From: Asanoa hainanensis
GTDB taxonomy: Bacteria > Actinomycetota > Actinomycetes > Mycobacteriales > Micromonosporaceae
Length of the DNA stretch: 64,000 bases
Assembly (NCBI RefSeq): GCF_900188485.1
Contig: NZ_FZPH01000014.1
Location: 186,001 to 250,000, forward strand
Reading direction: 5' to 3'
Below, in pieces: positions 35,053 to 43,999 of this stretch (the first letter of the stretch is position 1; each line of letters starts with the position of its first letter). The notes beneath the pieces are model-generated. The model was not told the DNA's origin and searched no databases. It saw nothing but the letters and a program-made list of their open reading frames with translations. A program made the translations under genes and the position numbers.

Positions 35053-35778
35053 ATGGGGATGGTGCTGACGGACTTCGGCCGGATCGCCGCGGGAGGCATA
35101 TGTGGGCTGCTGTTGACAGGCTTCGCCGCCGGCTGCGGTGCGGGTTCGGGTGATGCGACAGTGCCGTTTGAGGCATCGGCGCAGTCCGGCTCTGCGGGCT
35201 CGCCCCCGCCAAGTGGGTCCGCCGGGCCGGGAGCAGGCGAGCTCGACCTGCGGCGATCTGGTGACCTGGCGTTCTATCAAACGTTCGATGTGGATGCGGG
35301 TGCGTCGGCGCGGCACTACCGCGACCTCGACGAGGGGGCGCGGGCGTCGACCGCGGTGGTGGTGGCGCGGGTGGTCGACGTGGTGATTACCCGGACGTTC
35401 GAGGGGGAGGTCGCTGACGACAGATTTCCGATGATCGGCGTGGTGCTCCGGCCGACCGACGTCGTCACGGGGTCATTACCACCACGGGCCGTCGACCGGC
35501 TGACGGTCGAGTTCATCGGCACCGGATACGACGAGGAGGAGGTCGCGAAGCTGAAGAGGCGCCTGCCGGCACAACCGGGTCTGTGGTTCCTGCGGTTCGA
35601 CGATGAGCGGCCACGCGACGGGTTCTTCCACGTGGTCTCGCCGCAAGGCCTGTTCGTGCAGGGCACCACGGGAGTCGAGACCCCACTCACCAACGAGGGC
35701 GACGGCGACCTGGGAGCAGAAGGCCGCACCTACCGCCGACTCAGCGCACTCGTCCAACGAGTCCGCGGGGTCCGCTAG
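35053..35778 (+). CDS. Putative lipoprotein, function unknown
   Basis: A 241-residue protein. The start MGMVLTDFG is chosen because it precedes a short signal-like segment (IAAGGICGLLLTGFAAGC), whose AAGC is a weak lipobox. A Ser/Pro/Gly linker follows, then a compact domain with ASTAVVVARVVDVVITRTFEGE and LPAQPGLWFLRFDDER. No family was recognised. The ribosome site is poor. It is followed by the repeat-rich stretch at 35779-35990. Confidence 0.65.
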   Translation: MGMVLTDFGRIAAGGICGLLLTGFAAGCGAGSGDATVPFEASAQSGSAGSPPPSGSAGPGAGELDLRRSGDLAFYQTFDVDAGASARHYRDLDEGARASTAVVVARVVDVVITRTFEGEVADDRFPMIGVVLRPTDVVTGSLPPRAVDRLTVEFIGTGYDEEEVAKLKRRLPAQPGLWFLRFDDERPRDGFFHVVSPQGLFVQGTTGVETPLTNEGDGDLGAEGRTYRRLSALVQRVRGVR

Positions 35779-35990
35779 CTAGATGAGCGGGCGCTCGCAC
35801 GCGGCTACGCGCACGCGTGCGGGATGGGCGGGGCATCGCGGGCCTCTGGCGGCTGCGTGGCGCGCCCGCCGCACGGGCGGGGCGTGATAGGCGGCTACGC
35901 GCACGCCTGCGGGACGGGCGGGGCGTTGCGGGCGGCTGTCTGCGTTCCTGCTAGATCAGCGGGGCGTTGCAGGCGGCTACGAGGGCGCCG
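35779..35990. repeat. Degenerate tandem copies of a gene 3' end
   Basis: A CTAGAT(G/C)AGCGGG...GCGGCTACG unit occurs at 35779 and 35951, and a partial relative starts near 35888. The middle copies share GCGGCTACGCGCACGC(G/C)TGCGGGA(T/C)GGGCGGGGC, about 91 bp apart. The last copy is the true 3' end of the convergent-oriented gene (35951-36733), so the region looks like repeated duplication of that gene end. It is non-coding otherwise. Confidence 0.6.
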
Positions 35991-36733
35991 CGGCAGGCGG
36001 CGGCCAGGGGGCGTAGGGCCGCGTCGCGGGCCTGGACCTCGAAGCCGTTGACCGCGCCGCCCGGGGCTACCTCGTCGGCCAGGGCCAGCACCCGGTCGAG
36101 CACGCTGGCGCGGGCGAACAGCCGGCGCGAGCGGGGGTCGAAGCCCGGCGGCAGCTCGTTGGCGCTGTCCGGCTTGCGGATCGCGGCCAGGGCACCGGCC
36201 AGTTCCGGGCGCCACTGTGCGATGTCGAGCCGGGCGAGGGTGTTGGTGGCCTCGGCCAGCAGCAGGTTGAGCTCGCTCTCCGCCTCGGCGACCGAGACGG
36301 GCGCGGGTGGCGGGGCGCCGGCGGGCAGCGCGAAGCAGCGCCACAGCACCGTCTCGAAGGTCACGCCGGAGCCGGAGGTGTGCGTGCGTACCTCGGGGAT
36401 CAGCCCCAGGTCGCCCGCGATCACGGCTTCGCCCGCGACCAGTGCGGCGCCGGTGAACTCGCCGGGGCCGGGCAGGCCGCGCGGGTCGCCGGGCACCGGC
36501 AGCACGAGGCGGATCTGGTCGGGGGTCAGTTTGGAGAACGCCGTCAGGCCCTCGCGCAGGGAGACATCGGTCCAGGCGCCGGGTGCGTCGGCGACGAGGT
36601 GCTCCTCGTCGCGGGCGACCTCTTCGGCTACCTCGTCGTAGGGCACCAGGCCGGCGCGCCACGACCGCACCCAGGTGACGAGCCGGCTAGACCGGCGCGT
36701 CGCGAGGGTGGTGGCACCCGCTGCGGTGGACAT
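35951..36733 (-). CDS. Conserved actinobacterial protein of unknown function
   Basis: A 260-residue soluble protein starting MSTAAGATTL; a start 24 codons earlier (36805) is less likely. Recognisable parts are DAPGAWTDVSLREGLTAF, LVLPVPGDPRGLPGPGEFT and VTFETVLWRCFALPAGAPPPAPVSVAEAESEL. A helical C-terminus (VLDRVLALADEV) ends AACNAPLI. I do not recognise a characterised family, although the Pro-Gly-rich 'PGDPRGLPGPGEF' is frequent among actinobacterial hypothetical proteins. It is divergent from DUF3097. Confidence 0.8.
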   Translation of the reverse strand: MSTAAGATTLATRRSSRLVTWVRSWRAGLVPYDEVAEEVARDEEHLVADAPGAWTDVSLREGLTAFSKLTPDQIRLVLPVPGDPRGLPGPGEFTGAALVAGEAVIAGDLGLIPEVRTHTSGSGVTFETVLWRCFALPAGAPPPAPVSVAEAESELNLLLAEATNTLARLDIAQWRPELAGALAAIRKPDSANELPPGFDPRSRRLFARASVLDRVLALADEVAPGGAVNGFEVQARDAALRPLAAACRGALVAACNAPLI

Positions 36734-36895
36734 GCAGGAAAGGGTACGTGCTGACCGCCCCGCTGTCTCGATCGCGCGACCTCCAGCACCCGCGAGGAAC
36801 ACCACACCCGCCCGAGCTGGACAGTCCGGCGGGAACCGGTCGAGACGGCGCGTCGGGCGGGAGCGGCGACACCCGGGCGGCTAACGTCCGGATTC

Positions 36896-37702
36896 ATGTA
36901 TGGGGAGGACGTGCTCGCGGGCAACTGGCGCCGCCGCAAGGTGACGCCCGAGGTCGACGCCGAACCGGACCTGGTCGTCGAGGACGCCGACTCCGGCTTC
37001 TGCGGCGCCGTGGTCGGGTTCGAGATGGGCGCGGTCGTGCTGGAGGACCGGTTCGGCAAGCGCCGCAACTTCCCGCTGCTGCCTGCCGCCTTCCTGCTCG
37101 ACGGGCAGCCGGTGACCCTCCGAAAGCCAGCCGCCGCAACGCCGCGACAGCAGACCCGAACCCGGACCGCCAGCGGCTCGACAGCGGTGCAAGGCGTCAC
37201 CGCCCGCGTCGCCCGAGCCAGCCGCATCTGGGTCGAGGGCATCCACGACGCCGCCCTGGTCGAGCGCATCTGGGGCGACGACCTCCGCATCGAGGGCGTG
37301 GTCGTCGAACCTCTGGACGGCATCGACGAGCTGGAGCACGAGGTCGCCGCGTTCGGCCCCGGCCCGGGTAGCCGGCTCGGCGTGCTGGTCGACCACCTGG
37401 TGCCCGGCTCGAAGGAGAGCCGCATCGTCGCCAAGGTGACCTCGCCGCACGTGCTGGTCACGGGCCACCCGTACGTCGACATCTGGCAGGCCGTGAAACC
37501 CGCCGCGATCGGCATCCGGGCCTGGCCGGTGGTGCCACCGGGACGCCCGTGGAAAGAGGGCATCTGCGCGGCCCTAGGCGTGGCCGAACCGGCCGACATG
37601 TGGCGTCGCATCCTCAGCACGGTCCGGTCCTACAAGGACGTCGAGACCCCGCTCGTCAACTCGATGGAGCGCCTGATCGACTTCGTGACCACGGAAAACT
37701 AG
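36896..37702 (+). CDS. DUF3097 family protein
   Basis: A 268-residue protein with MYGEDVLAGNWRRRK, LVVEDADSGFCGAVVGFE and later VEGIHDAALVERIWGDDLRIEGVVVEPLDGIDEL, GHPYVDIWQAVKP and MWRRILSTVRSYKDVETPLV, all DUF3097 hallmarks. The VEGIHDA...EPLDG arrangement resembles a Toprim-like acidic site. It is common in actinobacteria and has no established function. The stop overlaps the convergent serine hydrolase. Confidence 0.9.
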   Translation: MYGEDVLAGNWRRRKVTPEVDAEPDLVVEDADSGFCGAVVGFEMGAVVLEDRFGKRRNFPLLPAAFLLDGQPVTLRKPAAATPRQQTRTRTASGSTAVQGVTARVARASRIWVEGIHDAALVERIWGDDLRIEGVVVEPLDGIDELEHEVAAFGPGPGSRLGVLVDHLVPGSKESRIVAKVTSPHVLVTGHPYVDIWQAVKPAAIGIRAWPVVPPGRPWKEGICAALGVAEPADMWRRILSTVRSYKDVETPLVNSMERLIDFVTTEN

Positions 37703-39042
37703 GGCCCCAGCCGATCCGGGTGTCGCGTGTAGATGAACGTCGCGATCTCCAGCGCCACCGGAACCCCGTGCTCGTCCCGCCGCACCGTCAGCACCTCGCC
37801 GTCGTTGGGCCCGCCCCGCCCGCGCCACCGATCCGTGCCCTCGGAAGCGAACCGGGTCGCCTTCGGCGCGCCGACCCGCAGCTGCGACAGCACCAGCTCA
37901 CCGGCCGCGTCGTCCCACGCCAGGTCGTACTCGATGCCCATCCACCACCAACGGCCCGTCAGCGGGGCCAGCGGCGGCGGAGGCGCGCCGGCCGGGCGCC
38001 ACGGCGCCGGCAGTTCCGGCTCGCGGTCGAGCACGTCGGTCAGCACCTCCCGACCCAACGCACCGATCGAGCCCTGCCGGAAGCTGTACGCGTTGGCGAA
38101 GCCGACCACACCGGTGCGCGACCGGCGGTGCACCGCGAGACAGGCGACGTAGCCGGGCATCGAGCCGCCGTGGCCCACGTACACCCGCTCCCCGACGCGG
38201 TAGAGCTCCAGACCAAGGCCGTGCCCGGCGGTCCACGCCTCCAGGTCGCTGATGATGACGGGCGCGCACATCTCGGCCAGCGTGTCGGCGGCGAGCACCT
38301 CGGGGCGGGGCGCCGCGAGGAACGCCGCCCAGTGGGCCAGGTCGGCCACGGTGGACCAGAGCTGACCGGCGGGCGCCATCGCGCCGGTGTCGGTCCGCGG
38401 TTCCTCGCGCAGGGTCGACGACCACGGGTGTACGACGTAGCCGCGCGCGAACGGCTCGACCGGGTCGTACGTCGTGGCGCGCATCCCCAGCGGGTCGAAC
38501 AGCCGCTTGGTGAGCAGCGTCGTCCAGTCCTCACCGGTCACCCGGCGCAGCACGGCGCCGAGCAGCCCGTACGCCAGGTTGGAGTAGTGATAGGTCCGAT
38601 GCGGCGGGAACGCCACCTTGTCGGGGGTGAGGCCGGCCAGCAGCGCGTCGATGTCGTCGCCCTCGTGCCGCTCCCACCACTTGCCCTCGGGCTCGCGCTG
38701 CAGGCCCGCCGCGTGCCCGAGCAACTGGCGAAGCGTGACCATGCCGACCGGCGTGCCCGGCAGGTGCCGGTAGAGCAGGTCGTCCAGCGCCAGCCGGCCC
38801 TCGTCGCGGAGCTGGAGCACCAGCGTCGCGGTCATCGTCTTCGAGATCGAGCCGATCCGGTAGCGCGTGTCCGGACCCGGTCTGGCGTCCTGCGGCGAGG
38901 CGGCACCGCCGGCGGTCGCGACGTGCACGAGCTCGCCGTCGCGGACCACTCCGAGCGAGATCGACGGGACCTGGCCGGTCGCCTGGGCGCGGGCGACCGC
39001 GGCATCGACGGAGCGGGCGGTCTCCGGAAGCAACGACGTCAT
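37699..39042 (-). CDS. Serine hydrolase (class C beta-lactamase/DD-peptidase family)
   Basis: A 447-residue penicillin-binding-protein-like hydrolase. Ser65-x-x-Lys68 (GSISK) is the acyl-enzyme motif, YSN in YHYSNLAYG is the second, and GHGGSMPG supplies the HxG third. A C-terminal lipocalin-like beta domain (about 330-447) follows, as in many of these proteins. No signal peptide is visible, so it may be an esterase or cytosolic peptidase rather than a beta-lactamase. ATG start with GGAG-rich upstream sequence. Confidence 0.9.
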   Translation of the reverse strand: MTSLLPETARSVDAAVARAQATGQVPSISLGVVRDGELVHVATAGGAASPQDARPGPDTRYRIGSISKTMTATLVLQLRDEGRLALDDLLYRHLPGTPVGMVTLRQLLGHAAGLQREPEGKWWERHEGDDIDALLAGLTPDKVAFPPHRTYHYSNLAYGLLGAVLRRVTGEDWTTLLTKRLFDPLGMRATTYDPVEPFARGYVVHPWSSTLREEPRTDTGAMAPAGQLWSTVADLAHWAAFLAAPRPEVLAADTLAEMCAPVIISDLEAWTAGHGLGLELYRVGERVYVGHGGSMPGYVACLAVHRRSRTGVVGFANAYSFRQGSIGALGREVLTDVLDREPELPAPWRPAGAPPPPLAPLTGRWWWMGIEYDLAWDDAAGELVLSQLRVGAPKATRFASEGTDRWRGRGGPNDGEVLTVRRDEHGVPVALEIATFIYTRHPDRLGP

Positions 39043-39171
39043 CTCGAGTGGGCTCCTCGGGCTGGGGCGCGGGGCGGTTCCGGAGGGTCAACTGCTTCTC
39101 CAGACCCGACGTTACCGTCGTGCGACCGTTGCGCAGTCGCAATGGGTGCGCCGCCGTGACACGATCGATGT

Positions 39172-39645
39172 GTGGATGTCGTTCTCTGGGTCGTTCTCGG
39201 AGTGGTACTCGCGGTGGCGGAGATGTTCACCGCGACCCTGTTCCTGTTGATGATCTCGGTGGGTGCGCTCGCGGCGGGAGCCGCTGCCGCACTGGGAGCA
39301 CCCGCGATCGTGCAGGCGATTGTCTTCGCCGCTGTCTCGGGCCTGACCGTGTTCGCGGTCCGCCCGATCATCCAACGGCACCGGCTCTCCGCGCTCGAGA
39401 CGAACTCCGAGCCGATCGGGCTGGAGGCCATCGAGGGTTCGAGCGCCCTGGTGCTCGAGCAGGTCGACGCCGACCAGGGCGTCGTCAAGATCGACGGAGA
39501 GACCTGGCGGGCCCGGGCGTACGACGCCCACCAGGTGTTCGCCCCTGGCGAACGCGTACGCGTGATCGAGGTCAAGGGCGCGACCGCCATGGTCTGGCGG
39601 GATGACGTAGCAGATACGGACAAACCCGGGGAAAAGGTGGATTAG
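39172..39645 (+). CDS. NfeD-like membrane protein
   Basis: A 157-residue protein with GTG start. Helices VVLWVVLGVVLAVAEMFTATLFLLMISVGALAAGAAAALG and IVQAIVFAAVSGLTVFAV precede a C-terminal OB-fold (LVLEQVDADQGVVKIDGETWRARA, VRVIEVKGATAMV). NfeD proteins are encoded beside SPFH proteins, as here 2 bp upstream, and help organise membrane microdomains with them. Confidence 0.93.
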   Translation: MDVVLWVVLGVVLAVAEMFTATLFLLMISVGALAAGAAAALGAPAIVQAIVFAAVSGLTVFAVRPIIQRHRLSALETNSEPIGLEAIEGSSALVLEQVDADQGVVKIDGETWRARAYDAHQVFAPGERVRVIEVKGATAMVWRDDVADTDKPGEKVD

Positions 39646-39647
39646 GG

Positions 39648-40760
39648 ATGGAAATTGCCATTGCGGTCGTGGTAGCGGCGATCGTGCTCGTCGCGATCAT
39701 CACGATCGTGCGCTCGGTGCGGATCGTTCCGCAGCAGCGGATGGACGTCATGGAGCGGCTCGGCAAATACAAGCGGACCCTGTCGCCGGGCCTCAACCTC
39801 CTGGTGCCCTTCATCGACGCGGTACGCACCAAGGTCGACATGCGGGAGCAGGTCGTCAGCTTCCCGCCCCAGCCGGTGATCACGTCCGACAACCTGGTCG
39901 TCTCGATCGACACGGTGCTCTACTTCCGGGTCGTCGACCCGGTCCGGGCGACCTACGAGATCGCCAACTTCCTGCAGGCGATCGAGCAGCTCACGGTGAC
40001 CACGCTCCGCAACGTCATCGGCTCGCTCGACCTGGAGAAGGCGCTGACCAGCCGCGAGGAGATCAACCGCCACCTGTCCGGTGTGCTCGACGAGACCACC
40101 GGGCGCTGGGGCATCAAGGTCACCCGGGTGGAGATCAAGGCCATCGAGCCGCCGCCGAGCATCCGCGACTCCATGGAGAAGCAGATGCGCGCCGAGCGTG
40201 ATCGCCGGGCCGCGATCCTCAACGCCGAGGGCCACAAGCAGGCGCAGATCCTCACGGCCGAGGGTGAGAAGCAGGCCGCGGTGCTCCGTGCCGACGGTGA
40301 CCGGCAGTCCCGGATCCTCCAGGCGGAGGGCCAGGCCAAGGCGATCCGCACGGTGTTCGACGCGATCCACACGGCCAACCCGAGCCAGAAGGTGCTGGCC
40401 TACCAATACCTCCAGGCGCTGCCGCAGATCGCCAACGGCACCGCCAACAAGGTCTGGATCGTGCCGACCGAGCTGACCAAGGCCCTCGAGGGCATGGGCG
40501 GCGCGCTGGGCGGGCTGGCCAACATGGTCGGTGACCAGCCGACGCAGGGTGTCGACTCCAGCGCGGTCGAGCGCGAGGCCAACGAGGCCGCCCGGGCCGC
40601 GGCGGAGGCGGCGGCCGAGGTCAACCACGAGGTGCGCCAGGCGGAGGAGCAGGTGTCGAGCTCGCCCGGTCTCCCGCCGCAGACGCCGGGGATCACGGCC
40701 GGCGACCCCGTGCCACCGTCCACGGTGCTCGGCGAGGAACGCGACCGCGAACGCGGTTAG
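39648..40760 (+). CDS. SPFH/band 7 (stomatin-like) membrane protein
   Basis: A 370-residue protein. One N-terminal membrane helix (IAIAVVVAAIVLVAIITIV) leads to the SPFH domain starting VRIVPQQRMDVMERLGKYKRTLSPGLN, with RVVDPVRATYEIANF and ELTVTTLRNVIGSLDLEKAL, then a coiled-coil with AAILNAEGHKQAQILTAEGEKQA. The end is disordered. Members form oligomeric membrane scaffolds. It is translated together with NfeD and followed by a clear terminator. Confidence 0.95.
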   Translation: MEIAIAVVVAAIVLVAIITIVRSVRIVPQQRMDVMERLGKYKRTLSPGLNLLVPFIDAVRTKVDMREQVVSFPPQPVITSDNLVVSIDTVLYFRVVDPVRATYEIANFLQAIEQLTVTTLRNVIGSLDLEKALTSREEINRHLSGVLDETTGRWGIKVTRVEIKAIEPPPSIRDSMEKQMRAERDRRAAILNAEGHKQAQILTAEGEKQAAVLRADGDRQSRILQAEGQAKAIRTVFDAIHTANPSQKVLAYQYLQALPQIANGTANKVWIVPTELTKALEGMGGALGGLANMVGDQPTQGVDSSAVEREANEAARAAAEAAAEVNHEVRQAEEQVSSSPGLPPQTPGITAGDPVPPSTVLGEERDRERG

Positions 40761-40768
40761 AACCACAA

Positions 40769-40806
40769 GAAAGGGCCTCTTCTGGTACGCCCGAAGGGGC
40801 CCTTTC
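40769..40806 (+). terminator. Hairpin terminator after the SPFH gene
   Basis: GAAAGGGCC (40769-40777) pairs with GGCCCTTTC (40798-40806), with additional partial pairing in between, 9 bp after the stop codon. The T content is low, as expected in this GC-rich genome. Confidence 0.7.
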
Positions 40807-40975
40807 GCGTGTCTACTGAAAGTTCCTCACGGTTTCGCCGATCCAACGCGAGGTGGTCTCGGAAGCTGTCAAGATTCGCGTAGGTAACGCACGGTCACCC
40901 TAGGGTCACGGGCGCCATGCGCGTTCCGTCGCCGGAGGACCGTGGTCCGTTCCGCCGAGAATCGAGGTGACGGCG

Positions 40976-43252
40976 ATGGGTCACGTGGCGAAGCACTCCG
41001 CCGGCGCGGGGTCCGACCGGGACCGTTCCGCGCCGCCGAGCAAGCCGGGCGAGCCCGCGGAGACACCGGCGGAGCCGGTCGCGGTCAAGCCAGGCGAGCC
41101 CGGCGACCGGCCGGACGACCCGGCCGGCTCGGTCGTCGCCCGGCCGATGGACGCGCGCACCCGTTCCGACGCCGACCGGACCGTGGTCCGACCCACGATG
41201 CCCGCCCGCGGTGGGCGCCGCTGGTGGCAGTTCGGCCGGGCTGCCGACGAGCCGCGCCCCGTCTCCCACGCGGCCGGCGCCAAGGCCCAAGCTGACGAAC
41301 ACCGGCGGGACCGCGACCCGGCGAAGAGCGTGGCGACCGGGCGTTCCCGCGTGGAGCCCACCGCGGACCGCCCCGCGGCCAACGGCGGGCCTTCCACCCC
41401 GGCGGACCGCGCCGAGCAGGCACAGTCCCGCCGGGAACCGGCCGGCTCGTACGGCGCTCGGCGGGCAAGCGCCGACGCTCCGAGCGTCGGCAGCGCGCCC
41501 GACGTCGCTGACCGCTGGCGGGACCGGTCCGGCTCGCTGGAGTCCGTGAGCGGGTTGTCCGCCTGGGGCGCGCTCGGGTCGAAGGAGAGCCCGGACGACC
41601 GTTCCCCGATCACCGGCCTCGCGCCCTGGCTGGGGTCGGACAGCTCGGACGATCGACACGACGACGGCGACGGCCTACGGGTGAAGTTGCGCGACGGCGA
41701 GCGGTCCGCGTTGCGGCCGACCGCGCCGACCGGCACCCCGACGTACGAAGGCGACGGGATGGGCGTCGAGGACACCGCCGTGCTGCCCAAGCTCGGCAGC
41801 CCGATCCAGACGCAGCGCATCTGGACCACCCGCCCGGACCCGGCCGACGCGGACACCGAGGCCAAGGACGACAAGGGAAAGAAGAAGAAGCAAAAGAAGA
41901 TCGACGTGACCAGCCTGCTGGACGTCGGCATCAAGCTGCTGCCGGAGCTCGAGCCGGCCGCTCCGGACGGACCCATCACCAACGCCCGCTGGGCCGCCCT
42001 GGTCCGGGCGGCCGCGCGGCGGATGATCTGGAGCCTGCCGGTCGCCGGCGTGGTGGCGGGCGCCGCGTCGATCGGCGCCATGGTCCGCGGCGGACCGGCG
42101 CACTACCTGAGCGGTGCCGAGCCCTTCCGGCTGATCGCCTGGGTGACCAGCGTGTGGCTCGGCATGCTCGCGATGATCTGCCTGGTCGGGATCCTGGCGG
42201 CGGTACGCGTCCGCGGCACCGCGCTGCTCGGCCTCATGCTCGGCCTGCTCGGCGGCGTCTCGATGCTGATGTTCGCCGCGGTGCCGCCGGCCACTCCGAT
42301 CTGGGGCCTGAGCGCGAAGACGCTGACGCTGTCCTGCGGCGCTCTCTACAGCGCCGGCTGGATGGCGATGGGCTGGGCGGTGTTCCGGTCCCGCATGTTC
42401 ACCCGGGGCGACGGCCTGATGCTCGTCCTCTGTGGTCCGATGGTCGGCATCGCGGGCCTGTGGATGTCGCCGTTCCACACGGCCGGCGCGCTGCTGATGA
42501 TCGCCGCCGGCCTGGGCATCGCCTGGAAGTCCGGCAGCACCCTGCGCGCCGTCCGCGCCGGCCGTGAGGCCGACCTGGCGGAACGGGCCGGCCCGCCCCT
42601 GGAGCTCGCGGAGATCCGGCCGCGCCGGGCCCGCAAGGAGCAGAAGCCGCCCAGCAAGCGCCGCGCCCGCGCCGCCAAGCGGGCGGAAGCCAAGAGGCAG
42701 GCGGCCGACGCCAAGCAGGCAGCGGCGAACAAGGCGGCGGAGGCCAAGCAGGCGGAGAAGGACCGGAAGGCGACGGAGGCCAAGCAGGCGGCCGAGGCCA
42801 AGCAGGCGGCGAAGGACAAGCGCTCGCGCCGTGGCAAGCAGCCCGACCCGGCGAGCACGCAGTCGGGCCAGGCCGGCCTCGCGGACCGGGCCGACGCGGC
42901 GAGCAGGCAGTCGGGCGACGCCGGCCGCAGTCAGACCGACGGGGTGAACCGCCACACGTCCGACTCGTCCAGGCCCTCGGAGTGGTCCCGGCAGGGCAGC
43001 CAGCACGCGGCCCACGGGGACCGGCGACCGGACGGGCGCGAGCCGGCCGACCCGGCCAAGGATTCGGCCCGGCCCGATGCCGGCCGGCCGCAGGGGACGG
43101 CCACGCCGGCCAAGGACGAGAAGGCACCGCGCGGCCCGGGCAAGCGCCGCCTGCGGGTGGGCGCCACCACCGCGGACGCCCCGGCGCCGCCGCCCGAACC
43201 GGAAGGCGACCGCCGCCGGCGCTGGGGCTTCAAGCGCGACGGCAAGGACTGA
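40976..43252 (+). CDS. Large membrane protein with disordered N-tail and Lys/Ala-rich coiled C-tail
   Basis: A 758-residue protein; ATG at 40976 is preferred because GAGGTG lies 6 bases before it (a GTG at 40967 is the alternative). Residues 1-300 are disordered, rich in Arg/Asp/Pro/Ser. About 345-520 contains six membrane helices (from MIWSLPVAGVVAGAASIGAM to AGALLMIAAGLGIAW). The C-tail has repeated AAxAKQAA-like coiled heptads (about 570-630), then another disordered basic tail. Its hydrophobic core resembles actinobacterial permease-like proteins of unknown role. A polyKQ segment KKKKQKK precedes the first helix. Confidence 0.75.
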   Translation: MGHVAKHSAGAGSDRDRSAPPSKPGEPAETPAEPVAVKPGEPGDRPDDPAGSVVARPMDARTRSDADRTVVRPTMPARGGRRWWQFGRAADEPRPVSHAAGAKAQADEHRRDRDPAKSVATGRSRVEPTADRPAANGGPSTPADRAEQAQSRREPAGSYGARRASADAPSVGSAPDVADRWRDRSGSLESVSGLSAWGALGSKESPDDRSPITGLAPWLGSDSSDDRHDDGDGLRVKLRDGERSALRPTAPTGTPTYEGDGMGVEDTAVLPKLGSPIQTQRIWTTRPDPADADTEAKDDKGKKKKQKKIDVTSLLDVGIKLLPELEPAAPDGPITNARWAALVRAAARRMIWSLPVAGVVAGAASIGAMVRGGPAHYLSGAEPFRLIAWVTSVWLGMLAMICLVGILAAVRVRGTALLGLMLGLLGGVSMLMFAAVPPATPIWGLSAKTLTLSCGALYSAGWMAMGWAVFRSRMFTRGDGLMLVLCGPMVGIAGLWMSPFHTAGALLMIAAGLGIAWKSGSTLRAVRAGREADLAERAGPPLELAEIRPRRARKEQKPPSKRRARAAKRAEAKRQAADAKQAAANKAAEAKQAEKDRKATEAKQAAEAKQAAKDKRSRRGKQPDPASTQSGQAGLADRADAASRQSGDAGRSQTDGVNRHTSDSSRPSEWSRQGSQHAAHGDRRPDGREPADPAKDSARPDAGRPQGTATPAKDEKAPRGPGKRRLRVGATTADAPAPPPEPEGDRRRRWGFKRDGKD

Positions 43253-43265
43253 CCGACGAGGACCC

Positions 43266-43306
43266 GGGCACAGCCGCCCGCCGCCCACCCGGCGCCGGCT
43301 GTGCCC
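43266..43306. terminator. Bidirectional hairpin terminator
   Basis: GGGCACAGCCG (43266-43276) and CGGCTGTGCCC (43296-43306) form an 11-bp perfect stem with a 19-nt GC-rich loop, between convergent genes (13 bp after the first stop and 9 bp before the second). Confidence 0.8.
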
Positions 43307-43315
43307 GCCTTCGTG

Positions 43316-43999
43316 TCAGCTGAGGCGCTTCGCCCGCAGAATCGCGCCGGTCAGCGGATGCTCGCCACCTTCGCCGCCGATGTGGATGTCCCAGTAGTGC
43401 GGCGCGACCCGGTCCGGATCGACCTCGTCGGCCTCGAACGAGAGCGGCACGTGCGCCGCGTAGACCCCCTTGCCGGCCAGTGCGTCGTGCAGGTTGAGCA
43501 CCCAGTTGCGCAGGGCGGCGCAGGCAAGGGCGACGTTGCCCATCGAGGGCGTCGGCCGGACCGAGCCGGGCCCGGTTGTGTACAGCAGCGTGCCGCTGCC
43601 GCGTTCGAGCATGTCGGGCAGCACCTGGCCGGTCGCGGTGATCGCGCCGTGCACGTAGAAGTCGAGGTGGGGCTGCACGTTGGCCACGCTGACGTCGAGC
43701 GGCCCGGCCAGCACCAGCCCCTTCTCTGGTCCGCGCGGCGCGGGCGAGAACTCCAGCACCTCGACCGGCTCGTGGTTGGCGGCGATGTCGCGGAACGCCC
43801 GCACCAGGCTCGGCCGGTCCATGATGTCGGCCGGATAGCCCGCCGCCGCGATCCCGGCGTCCGCGAGCTGCTCCACCAGATCGTCCAACGTGGCCGCCCG
43901 GCGGGCGATCAGGGCGATCTCGAACCCCTGCTCGCCGAAGACCTTGGCGACGGACAGCCCCAACCCGGGACCGGCCCCGACGATGACGACCGTTCCCAC
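43316..43999 (-). CDS. SDR-fold protein lacking the usual catalytic Tyr-Lys
   Basis: A 227-residue protein with GTG start. The Rossmann motif is GTVVIVGAGPGLGLSVAKVF. Where a classical SDR has YxxxK it reads GNVALACAALRN, so neither Tyr nor Lys is visible. The substrate-binding half and C-terminus (YWDIHIGGEGGEHPLTGAILRA) are unlike FabG. Such variants often act as redox sensors or weak reductases. It starts 1 bp inside the stop of the adjacent MDR gene and so shares its transcript. Confidence 0.78.
   Translation of the reverse strand: MGTVVIVGAGPGLGLSVAKVFGEQGFEIALIARRAATLDDLVEQLADAGIAAAGYPADIMDRPSLVRAFRDIAANHEPVEVLEFSPAPRGPEKGLVLAGPLDVSVANVQPHLDFYVHGAITATGQVLPDMLERGSGTLLYTTGPGSVRPTPSMGNVALACAALRNWVLNLHDALAGKGVYAAHVPLSFEADEVDPDRVAPHYWDIHIGGEGGEHPLTGAILRAKRLS

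Noticed and set aside
40897-40906. ACCCTAGGGT palindrome before the large membrane protein.
   Set aside because: A 10-bp palindrome alone, without a second copy or clear promoter, is too weak to call an operator.
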